Part shown: positions 16,288 through 23,155 of the stretch, piece by piece
How the letters are laid out: every line of letters begins with the position of its first letter
How positions within the stretch are numbered: position 1 is the stretch's first letter
NCBI GenBank assembly: GCA_027064245.1
Contig: JAMOPZ010000003.1
Coordinates: 1-23,736, forward strand
Direction: 5' to 3'
Length of the DNA: 23,736 bases
DNA from: Campylobacterales bacterium
GTDB taxonomy: Bacteria > Campylobacterota > Campylobacteria > Campylobacterales > Arcobacteraceae
Notes under the pieces: model-generated
What the model was told of the DNA's origin: nothing
The model's input: the letters and a program-made list of their open reading frames with translations, nothing else
Databases searched by the model: none
Translations under genes and position numbers: made by a program

Positions 16288-16929
16288 TTATTGAATTGAA
16301 TAGCCTAAAGAGGAGTGAGTTTGGATAAGATTTTCACATGGTATATTTTTTTTCAGTTTTGATACTAATTGTCGTATATGTTTACTAGTATCTTTATTTG
16401 CCCAAACAAACTCTTTGATCATATCATATGTTACAATTGTACCTTGATGTAAGATCAATAACTCTAATAGTAAAGATTCTTTTTTTGTAAGTTTTATAAG
16501 TTCATTTTTATATAATAATAGTTTTGTTTTTTTATTGAAAATACAATTTGTACATAACTCTATCTCATCAGTAATAGTATCTTTAAAAAAAATATTTATT
16601 TTTGCTATAAGTTCTCTTAAATCAAATGGTTTTTTTATATAATCATCACACCCTAAATTATATGCTTTTACAATAGTATCTATATTACTATCTCCACTTA
16701 TAATAAAAATTTTAGCTTTGTTATTTGTTTGTTTTATTTTTTTTATAAGTTCTAAACCATTAATATTTGGTAAATTTATATCTATGATATATAGATTGAA
16801 AAATTGATCAAGAATAGTAATTGCTTCTTGACCATCTTTACAAGATACAATATTGTATCTCATATTTTTAAATGTTTGAGTTATTAAATAATTTAAATCT
16901 TCATTATCTTCTACTAAAAATATATTCAT
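16288..16929 (-). CDS. OmpR/PhoB-family response regulator, no adjacent kinase
   Basis: This 213-residue protein has an N-terminal receiver domain (1-115) with acidic pocket Glu7/Asp8, phosphoacceptor Asp50 in YIIDINLP, Ser78 in the switch position and Lys100 before Pro-Phe, so it should be phosphorylatable. The C-terminal half is a winged helix (about 130-213), with LTKKESLLLELLILHQG, TYDMIKEFVW and the recognition helix HIRQLVSKLKKNI. A CxxC (LCTNC) sits in the linker. No histidine kinase gene is nearby, so its partner and targets are unknown. The ATG lacks an obvious Shine-Dalgarno. Two copies of AGTTACA lie upstream and may be its own site. It sits between prfA and gatB. Confidence 0.9.
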   Translation of the reverse strand: MNIFLVEDNEDLNYLITQTFKNMRYNIVSCKDGQEAITILDQFFNLYIIDINLPNINGLELIKKIKQTNNKAKIFIISGDSNIDTIVKAYNLGCDDYIKKPFDLRELIAKINIFFKDTITDEIELCTNCIFNKKTKLLLYKNELIKLTKKESLLLELLILHQGTIVTYDMIKEFVWANKDTSKHIRQLVSKLKKNIPCENLIQTHSSLGYSIQ

Positions 16930-16970
16930 AATTTTATTTTATCTAAGTTGTTATTAAACAAATATAAAAA

Positions 16971-16999
16971 TGTAACTTTTATTAAATTATTTTGTAACT
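16971..16999 (-). promoter_or_regulatory. Heptamer direct repeats 22 bp apart upstream of the response regulator
   Basis: On the minus strand AGTTACA occurs at 16999-16993 and again at 16977-16971, with starts 22 bases apart, that is two helical turns. All four-base spacers at 11-base steps are A/T (AAAT, TAAA, TTTT), like the 7+4 arrangement of PhoB-type sites. A possible -10 TATATT follows at 16966-16961. Autoregulation by the OmpR-type regulator is an inference. Confidence 0.35.
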
Positions 17000-18065
17000 A
17001 AACACCACTTTGTTCCATAAGTTTTGATTGATAATCTGCAGTTAAAGGATCTATAATTTCATCTAAAAGTCCATCATTCATAATAGCATCTAACCTATAA
17101 AGAGTAAGATTAATTCTATGATCACTAATTCTACCTTGAGGGTAATTATAAGTTCTAATTCTTGCACTTCTATCACCACTTCCTACTTGAGCTTTTCTAT
17201 CGGCTCCCTCTTTTTCCATTCTTTCTTGCTCTTGAAGGTCATAAAGTCTAGCTTTTAGAACTTTCATAGCTTTATCTTTATTTTTATGTTGAGATTTTTG
17301 ATCTTGATTTGTTACAACTAAACCAGATGGAATATGTGTAATTCGTACGGCACTATCAGTTGTATTTACACACTGACCACCACAACCACTAGCACGCATT
17401 ACATCGATTTTTAGATCTTCACTTCTTATTTCTATCTCCACATCATCAACTTCAGGAATAACTGCAACTGTTATTGCACTTGTATGAACTCTACCTTGAG
17501 ATTCAGTTGCAGGAACTCTTTGTACCCTATGAACACCTGATTCAAATTTCATTTTAGAATATACACTATCCCCTTTTACAAGGAAAACCATCTCTTTATA
17601 ACCACCTGATTCAGATTCACTGCTATTCATAATTTCAGTTTTCCAACCACAATTTGCAGCATATCTCATATAAGTACCAAAAAGATCACCCACAAATAAA
17701 GCAGCTTCATCTCCACCAGTTCCAGCACGAAGTTCTATATAAATATTTTTATCATCATTTGGATCTTTTGGAAGTAGAAGAATCTTAATCTCCTCTTCTA
17801 TCTCTATTTTTCTAGGTTCTAACTCTTTTAGTTCCTCTTTTGCAAGGTCACCTAACTCTTCATCACCTAAAAGTTGTTTGTTTTCTGAAATATCATTAAT
17901 AATTTGATTATATTCATTTGCAGCTTTTACAATTGGAGCTATATTTGATTGTTCTTTTGAAAGCTCAGTCATTTTTTTAATATCATTTAAAATATCTGGC
18001 GATGTTAAAAGTTGATTTATCTCTTTATCTCTATCTATAAATAGTTGTAGTTTATTTTGTAGCAT
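16998..18065 (-). CDS. prfA: Peptide chain release factor 1
   Basis: RF1 reads UAA and UAG stop codons and triggers peptide release. The 355-residue protein has an N-terminal helical domain, the RF1-type codon reader PAT (185-187) within HRVQRVPATESQGRVHTSA, and the GGQ loop at 229-231 in ASGCGGQCVNTTDSAV. Cys replaces the usual His after GGQ; I recall the same in Campylobacter, so it appears to be lineage-typical and not damage. The GADRKAQVGSGDRSARIRTYN and RISDHRINLTLYRLD blocks complete the family pattern. It lies 85 bases after rpsT, with a hairpin between, and AGG precedes the ATG. Confidence 0.97.
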   Translation of the reverse strand: MLQNKLQLFIDRDKEINQLLTSPDILNDIKKMTELSKEQSNIAPIVKAANEYNQIINDISENKQLLGDEELGDLAKEELKELEPRKIEIEEEIKILLLPKDPNDDKNIYIELRAGTGGDEAALFVGDLFGTYMRYAANCGWKTEIMNSSESESGGYKEMVFLVKGDSVYSKMKFESGVHRVQRVPATESQGRVHTSAITVAVIPEVDDVEIEIRSEDLKIDVMRASGCGGQCVNTTDSAVRITHIPSGLVVTNQDQKSQHKNKDKAMKVLKARLYDLQEQERMEKEGADRKAQVGSGDRSARIRTYNYPQGRISDHRINLTLYRLDAIMNDGLLDEIIDPLTADYQSKLMEQSGV

Positions 18066-18101
18066 GAAAATACCTAATTTGGTTTTGTAGTAATTTTAAG
18101 A

Positions 18102-18127
18102 TTTTAGACTAAAAAATTAGTCTAAAA
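18102..18127 (-). terminator. Hairpin between rpsT and prfA
   Basis: A perfect 11-bp inverted repeat TTTTAGACTAA/TTAGTCTAAAA with a 4-base loop lies 23 bases after the rpsT stop. The arms end in T4/A4, giving partial terminator character, and the minus strand continues TCTTAAAA. It probably attenuates read-through from the strong rpsT promoter into prfA, or terminates it. Confidence 0.6.
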
Positions 18128-18150
18128 AATTTAGTAAATGTAAAAAACTC

Positions 18151-18411
18151 TTAAAGAGCATTTACTTTGTTTTGAAGTCTGCTAACTTTTCTAGCAGCAG
18201 CAGCTTTTTTAAGAATATTTTTACTTACACAGTGGTGAATATACTTGTTTGCTTCCTTCATAGCCTTTGTTGCAGTATCTTTATCATTAGATGCTACTGC
18301 GCTTAAAACTGCTTTAGTAATATTTTTGATTCTTGCCTTAAAGAATCTATTTCTTTCAGTTTTAACGATAGTTTGTTTAGCTCTTTTTGCAGCTGATTTA
18401 TGGTTTGCCAT
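18151..18411 (-). CDS. rpsT: 30S ribosomal protein S20
   Basis: S20 binds 16S rRNA in the body of the small subunit. The 86 residues are typical in length and composition: ANHKSAAKRAKQTIVKTERNRFFKARIKN at the start (basic helix, with the family SA.KR....R...N core), a middle helix VLSAVASNDKDTATKAMKEANKYIH, and the end ILKKAAAARKVSRLQNKVNAL. AAGGAAA lies before the ATG. It is the first gene of the leftward rpsT-prfA unit, transcribed divergently from hisZ. Confidence 0.98.
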   Translation of the reverse strand: MANHKSAAKRAKQTIVKTERNRFFKARIKNITKAVLSAVASNDKDTATKAMKEANKYIHHCVSKNILKKAAAARKVSRLQNKVNAL

Positions 18412-18448
18412 AGCTGTTGTTTCCTTATTGTTAAAAATTTAGTTTGGA

Positions 18449-18454
18449 ATTATA
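18449..18454 (-). promoter_or_regulatory. Candidate rpsT promoter -10 box
   Basis: A consensus TATAAT lies 38 bases before the rpsT ATG on the minus strand, with T-rich sequence (GTTTCT) at the -35 position. The leader would be about 30 bases. It is in the 170-base divergent region between rpsT and hisZ, which otherwise shows only A+T-rich sequence. Confidence 0.55.
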
Positions 18455-18512
18455 CTTAAGTTTTTATTAAAAGAAACTTTAATATAAAATTTCTTTTTTC
18501 TTTTCTATTCTT

Positions 18513-18518
18513 TATAAT
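18513..18518 (+). promoter_or_regulatory. Candidate hisZ-purA promoter -10 box
   Basis: TATAAT lies 64 bases before the hisZ ATG, with TTTCTT 17 bases upstream as a poor -35. A second candidate, TACAAT at 18550-18555, would give a much shorter leader. Either could drive the hisZ-to-uppP run; the sequence does not decide. Confidence 0.42.
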
Positions 18519-18581
18519 TACTCTAACCAAATTTTAACAAATTTTTTAGTACAATACAAAGATTTTATGTGTGGAGTGATA

Positions 18582-19424
18582 ATGATATTTGAACACGAGA
18601 TACCAACAGGTAGTAAACTATATTTTGGCAAACTAGCAAAACAAAAAAGAGATTTAGAAAAAAATGCTAGTGATTTTTTATATGAAAATGGCTTTGAAGA
18701 GATCATAACGCCTACTTTATCATATTTGGCACATCAAAGTATTGATGATGAAAAAGAGCTAATTACTTTAAATGATGAATTAAATAATAAAGTGGTTTTA
18801 AGAGCAGACAGTACACTAGATGTTGTACGAATTATTACAAAAAGATTAGGTAGAACAACTCTACATAAAAAATGGTTTTATATACAACCTATTTTTAAGT
18901 ATCCTGCAAATGAGGCTTATCAAATAGGCTTAGAGTGGATAAATTATGATAATTTTAGTGATCTTATTACTTTAAATTGTAAGCTTTTAGATAGATTAAA
19001 TTCAAAACCAACTATACAAATAGCAAATATAAATATTCCAAAAATTATATCAAAACAATGGGATATAGATATAGAACTTTTTAAAGATGGTGAAATAGGA
19101 GCTTTAAGTGATCTTGAATTTTCTTGGTTAAATAATCTAATAAGTGTAGTTACTATAAAAGATTTAGAAGATATATATGATGGATTACCAGATATATTAA
19201 AACCAGAGATAAAAAAACTTTTAGATATATCTAAAAACATAGATTATTCGAATATCACATTATCACCTATATATTATGATGCTATGAAATATTATGATGA
19301 TGTATATTATAAAGTAATAGAAAAGAACATTACAATAGCAAAAGGTGGCGGATATAAAAGCAATGGTATAAAATCATTAGGATTTGCAATATATACAGAT
19401 CAATTATTAAAAGTACAAGGGTAA
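18582..19424 (+). CDS. hisZ: ATP phosphoribosyltransferase regulatory subunit (HisZ-like)
   Basis: HisZ is a catalytically dead paralogue of histidyl-tRNA synthetase that joins short-form HisG to make active ATP phosphoribosyltransferase, the first histidine step. The 280-residue protein keeps class II synthetase traces: PTGSKLYFGKLAKQKRDLEKNASDFLYENGFEEIITPTL, then VVLRADSTLDVVRIITKRL, motif 2-like WFYIQPIFKYP, and motif 3-like SLGFAIYTDQLL, where the ATP-binding Arg of HisRS is replaced. It lacks the anticodon-binding domain. Start: a frame opens at 18567, but GGAG with a 5-base spacer fits the ATG at 18582, and MIFEHEIPTG matches the family start. It is followed 4 bases later by purA, a pairing also known in gammaproteobacteria. 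Confidence 0.85.
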   Translation: MIFEHEIPTGSKLYFGKLAKQKRDLEKNASDFLYENGFEEIITPTLSYLAHQSIDDEKELITLNDELNNKVVLRADSTLDVVRIITKRLGRTTLHKKWFYIQPIFKYPANEAYQIGLEWINYDNFSDLITLNCKLLDRLNSKPTIQIANINIPKIISKQWDIDIELFKDGEIGALSDLEFSWLNNLISVVTIKDLEDIYDGLPDILKPEIKKLLDISKNIDYSNITLSPIYYDAMKYYDDVYYKVIEKNITIAKGGGYKSNGIKSLGFAIYTDQLLKVQG

Positions 19425-19428
19425 AAAT

Positions 19429-20679
19429 ATGAGTAAAGCAGATGTAATAGTAGGAATTCAGTGGGGCGATGAAGGTAAAGGTAAAATTGTAGATAAATTA
19501 GCACAAGAGTATGATATGGTATGTAGAAGTCAAGGTGGACATAATGCTGGACATACTATTTGGGTAGATGGTGTAAAATATGCACTACATTTAGTACCTT
19601 CAGGTATATTAAATTCAAATGCTGTAAATATAATAGGAAACGGAGTAGTAGTAAATCCAGCATCTATTATAGAAGAGATGAAACAGTTTGAAAATCTTGA
19701 AAATAGATTATTTATATCAGATAAAGCGCACTTAAATCTTCCTTATCATAGTTTAGTAGATATGGCAAAAGAAAAACTAAAAGGTAATAATGCAATAGGT
19801 ACTACAGGTAAAGGGATAGGTCCTGCTTATGCAGATAAGATAAATAGAGTAGGGCATAGAGCAATAGAGTTAAAAGATCCAGAAAAATTAGTTATAAATA
19901 TATTGGATTATTTCAATGAAAACAGAGTTATCTTTGATGCTTTAGATATAACTTTACCAAATGAAAAAGAGTTAAAAGATGAGATTTTTGAATATAGTAA
20001 AATTTTAGCTTCATATGTTGTAAATACTACAAATATGGTATGGGATGCACTAGAAGATAATAAACGAGTATTATTAGAAGGTGCACAAGGAACTATGCTA
20101 GATATTGATCATGGTACATATCCATTTGTAACATCAAGTTCAACAGTTAGTGCTGGAGCTTGTACTGGACTTGGTCTAAATCCAAAAGATATAGGAAAAA
20201 TAACAGGTATTGTAAAAGCATATTGTACAAGAGTAGGTAATGGTCCATTTCCTAGCGAAGATTTTACAAAAGATGGCGATACTATGGCAACAGTTGGAAA
20301 AGAGTTTGGAACAACAACAGGAAGAAAAAGAAGATGTGGTTGGTTTGATGCAGTTGCTGTAAAATATGCAAGTAGACTTAACGGTTGTGATCAATTATCT
20401 TTAATGAAACTAGATGTTTTAGATGGATTTAAAAAAATAAAAGTATGTATAGCTTATGAACTAGATGGGCAAAAGATAGATTATCTACCATCAAATATGG
20501 ATAATATAAAACCTATTTATGAAGAGTTAGATGGTTGGGATAGTGTAGTTGGGTGTAGAGAATTTGATCAACTTCCTCAAACTGCAAAAGATTATATAAA
20601 ACGAATTGAAGAGTTAACAAAAACAAAAGTGGGAATTATCTCAACATCACCAGATCGTAATGATACTATTATAAGATAA
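19429..20679 (+). CDS. purA: Adenylosuccinate synthetase
   Basis: PurA joins IMP and aspartate using GTP to make adenylosuccinate, the committed step to AMP. The 416-residue protein has GIQWGDEGKGKIVD (catalytic Asp14), GGHNAGHTI (catalytic His), GTTGKGIGPAY, LLEGAQGTMLDIDHGTYPFVTSSS, GRKRRCGWFD and KLDVLDGF, with the GTP-binding TSPDRNDTI at the end. Length is close to the usual 425-430. The ribosome site (AAGGG) lies in the last codons of hisZ. The neighbouring hisZ links it to histidine synthesis, which returns AICAR to the purine pathway. Confidence 0.97.
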   Translation: MSKADVIVGIQWGDEGKGKIVDKLAQEYDMVCRSQGGHNAGHTIWVDGVKYALHLVPSGILNSNAVNIIGNGVVVNPASIIEEMKQFENLENRLFISDKAHLNLPYHSLVDMAKEKLKGNNAIGTTGKGIGPAYADKINRVGHRAIELKDPEKLVINILDYFNENRVIFDALDITLPNEKELKDEIFEYSKILASYVVNTTNMVWDALEDNKRVLLEGAQGTMLDIDHGTYPFVTSSSTVSAGACTGLGLNPKDIGKITGIVKAYCTRVGNGPFPSEDFTKDGDTMATVGKEFGTTTGRKRRCGWFDAVAVKYASRLNGCDQLSLMKLDVLDGFKKIKVCIAYELDGQKIDYLPSNMDNIKPIYEELDGWDSVVGCREFDQLPQTAKDYIKRIEELTKTKVGIISTSPDRNDTIIR

Positions 20680-20693
20680 AAGGGATATATTAT

Positions 20694-21245
20694 ATGAAAC
20701 TAAAAAAACAACATAGTAACTTTATAGCAAGAAAGATTACAAAAGATCTAATAAATGCAGATTTTATAGAGATACGAAAGGAAAAATCTCATATAACTCA
20801 AGTGTGTGAAGATATACTAAATGAAGATATTCAAAAAGAGATAGATCTTGATGATGCAGTTGATGAGATATTAGAAAGTCAAGAGGAAGAGATTGAGTTC
20901 TATAAAGCAGATTATAGACAACTTTTTTGGATGACAAAAAAAAGACTTGCAAATGAATATGGTGTAAATCTTAATTTTGAAGATAGATTTTCAAATATCG
21001 CCCATAAGATGATGGACTTTTTATATGAAGAGGATTATATACATTTTACTGTAAATGACAATCAAGTAAAAAATCTGATAGCTGCTTCAATTAATGAATA
21101 TATTAAAGGGTATGATGATGCTGATTCTATAGCATACGAGAAGATTAAAAACTATAAAAGAAAACTAATACCTGGAACTGAAGAGTATGATATTATTTTT
21201 AATAGACTTTATGAAGAAGAGTTGATAAAAAGGGGACTTTTATAA
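20694..21245 (+). CDS. DUF507 family protein with two repeat halves
   Basis: The 183-residue protein belongs to the DUF507 family, of unknown function. It is acidic, helical and has no signal peptide or membrane segment. The family pattern is visible twice: HSNFIARKITKDLINADFIE at the start and RFSNIAHKMMDFLYEEDYIH at about residues 100-120, each followed by a helix ending in QKE or IKG, suggesting an internal duplication. An AAAGGGA ribosome site lies before the ATG, 14 bases after purA. Its stop overlaps the carA start by one base (TAATG), so carA translation is probably coupled. I recall the same neighbour of carA in Campylobacter jejuni. Confidence 0.85.
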   Translation: MKLKKQHSNFIARKITKDLINADFIEIRKEKSHITQVCEDILNEDIQKEIDLDDAVDEILESQEEEIEFYKADYRQLFWMTKKRLANEYGVNLNFEDRFSNIAHKMMDFLYEEDYIHFTVNDNQVKNLIAASINEYIKGYDDADSIAYEKIKNYKRKLIPGTEEYDIIFNRLYEEELIKRGLL

Positions 21246-22372
21246 TGGAAAAAATTTATATATATTTAGAAAATGGTACATATCTTGAAGCTAAATCTTT
21301 TGGTGCAAGTGGTACTAATGTAGGTGAAATAGTGTTTAATACATCTATGAGTGGTTACCAAGAGATTATCACTGATCCATCTTATGCTGGTCAGTTTATT
21401 ACTTTTACAGCACCAGAAATAGGAAATGTTGGTGTAAATGATGATGATAATGAGAGTAATAAAGCATGGTGTAAAGGTGTATTTGTAAGAAATTATAATG
21501 AAACTTACTCTAATTTTAGAGCTCAAAAAAGTTTAAGCGAATTGTTAAAAGAGAATGATACTTTAGGTATTTGTGATATAGATACTAGATATTTAACAAA
21601 AATGATAAGAGATGAAGGTGCTATGATGATGATAGCTTCAACTCAAATATCAGCAAAAGATGAATTAAAAAAAGTTTTAGAAGAAACTCCTAGAATTGAA
21701 CAGATAAATTATATAGAACAAGTATCTACAAAAGAGTCATATATTCATAAATATGGTGCTTGGGATATGGAAACCCTATCATATAAAAAAGGTATGTTAA
21801 GCGATAAAAAAATCGTTGTTGTTGATTTTGGTGTAAAAAGAAATATTTTAAATGAACTAGTAGATGCTGGACTTGAGGTTGAGGTTATACCTAGTAGTTT
21901 TAAAGCAGATGATCTAATAGCTAGATTTGATAAAGGTGAAATAGGTGGAGTTTTTTTAAGTAATGGTCCAGGAGATCCTCTTACATTAACTGCAGAAAAA
22001 GAGCAAGTGGAGAAACTAATAAAAAAAGATATTCCTATTTTTGCTATTTGTTTAGGTCATCAAATGTTAAGTATAGCTCATGGATATGATACTTTTAAAC
22101 TTCCATTTGGGCAACACGGTGGTAACCATCCTGTAGCAAATGAAGAAAAAATTGTAGAGATAACAGCTCAAAATCATAACTATAATGTACCTGATGATAT
22201 AGAAAAAATAGCTACAGTTACACATAAAAATTTATTTGATAATACAATAGAGGGCGTACAATATAACAATAAAGAGATATTTTCAGTACAGCATCATCCA
22301 GAAGCATCTCCTGGTCCTCATGAGAGTAAATATATATTTAAAAAATTTGCTTCTATTGTAAAATCAAGCTAA
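21245..22372 (+). CDS. carA: Carbamoyl-phosphate synthase small subunit
   Basis: CarA is the glutaminase subunit that supplies ammonia to CarB for carbamoyl phosphate, used for arginine and pyrimidines. The 375 residues have the N-terminal CPSase domain (LENGTYLEAKSFGA, GEIVFNTSMSGYQEIITDPSYAGQ, DTRYLTKMIRDEGAM) and a C-terminal class I glutamine amidotransferase domain with SNGPGDP, the nucleophile Cys269 in FAICLGHQ, and His351/Glu353 in QHHPEASPGP. All catalytic residues are present. AAAGGGG lies upstream inside the previous gene. carB is not adjacent, usual for this phylum. Confidence 0.97.
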   Translation: MEKIYIYLENGTYLEAKSFGASGTNVGEIVFNTSMSGYQEIITDPSYAGQFITFTAPEIGNVGVNDDDNESNKAWCKGVFVRNYNETYSNFRAQKSLSELLKENDTLGICDIDTRYLTKMIRDEGAMMMIASTQISAKDELKKVLEETPRIEQINYIEQVSTKESYIHKYGAWDMETLSYKKGMLSDKKIVVVDFGVKRNILNELVDAGLEVEVIPSSFKADDLIARFDKGEIGGVFLSNGPGDPLTLTAEKEQVEKLIKKDIPIFAICLGHQMLSIAHGYDTFKLPFGQHGGNHPVANEEKIVEITAQNHNYNVPDDIEKIATVTHKNLFDNTIEGVQYNNKEIFSVQHHPEASPGPHESKYIFKKFASIVKSS

Positions 22373-22375
22373 AAA

Positions 22376-23143
22376 ATGGATATATCTCAATCGATTATTT
22401 TAGGTATTATTGAGGGATTTACAGAGTTTTTACCTGTAAGTTCAACAGGACATCTTATAGTTGCTAGTCAATTTTTAGGTTTAGAACAAAATAGTGTAAA
22501 TAAGGCATTTGAGGTTATTATTCAATTTGCTGCAATTTTAGCTGTAATATTAAACTATAAAGAGAAATTTAGTTTTAAAAAAATAGAATTATGGAAAAAA
22601 TTAATTTTAGCTTTTATTCCAATAGGTGCTGTTGGTTTTTTATTTTCTCATCAAATTAAAGAACTTTTTTCCATACAAATAGTAGCTACTATGTTTATAA
22701 TAGGTGGTATAGTTTTTTTATTAGCAGAAAAGTTTTATAAAAAAGAGAAATCATATATAGAAGATATAGAAAAAATATCTTATAAACAAGCTTTACTTAT
22801 AGGTTTTGCCCAAATTTTTGCTTTAATTCCAGGAACTAGTCGTGCAGGAAGTACAATACTAGGAGCTATGTTTGTAGGCTTAAGTAGAAAAGCTAGTGCA
22901 GAGTTTTCTTTTCTTTTAGCATTTCCTGTTATGTGTGCAACAACAGGGTATGATATCTTAAAACACTATAAAGAGTTTACAGATATAAATCTTCTTACAT
23001 TGTTAATAGGATTTATAGTAGCTTTTATAGTAGCATATCTTACAATAAAATTATTTTTAAAATTTCTAGAAAAATTTACATTTGTGTCGTTTGGAATTTA
23101 TAGAATTATTTTTGGTTTAATCTTATTGGTTTGGTTTGTTTAA
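22376..23143 (+). CDS. uppP: Undecaprenyl-diphosphatase
   Basis: UppP (BacA) is an inner-membrane phosphatase that recycles undecaprenyl pyrophosphate to the monophosphate carrier for peptidoglycan and other envelope polymers; extra copies give bacitracin resistance. The 255-residue protein has several hydrophobic segments and both signature motifs: IIEGFTEFLPVSSTGHL (residues 11-27, catalytic Glu17/His26 area) and PGTSRAGST (152-160, Arg156). Length is slightly under the usual 265-270. It starts 3 bases after carA with no visible ribosome site, so translation is probably coupled. It converges with the TonB/TolA-like gene, with only 12 bases between stops and no terminator seen. Confidence 0.96.
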   Translation: MDISQSIILGIIEGFTEFLPVSSTGHLIVASQFLGLEQNSVNKAFEVIIQFAAILAVILNYKEKFSFKKIELWKKLILAFIPIGAVGFLFSHQIKELFSIQIVATMFIIGGIVFLLAEKFYKKEKSYIEDIEKISYKQALLIGFAQIFALIPGTSRAGSTILGAMFVGLSRKASAEFSFLLAFPVMCATTGYDILKHYKEFTDINLLTLLIGFIVAFIVAYLTIKLFLKFLEKFTFVSFGIYRIIFGLILLVWFV

Positions 23144-23155
23144 TAAAAATTAATA

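Noticed and set aside
16998..18065. Damaged GGQ loop in release factor 1 (Cys in place of His after GGQ)
   Set aside because: The GGQ itself is intact and GGQC is what I recall from Campylobacter RF1.
18567..18581. Earlier ATG at 18567 for hisZ
   Set aside because: GGAG lies between the two ATGs and serves the one at 18582.
18944..19240. 98-codon open frame opposite hisZ
   Set aside because: Shadow of a supported gene, without its own start signals.
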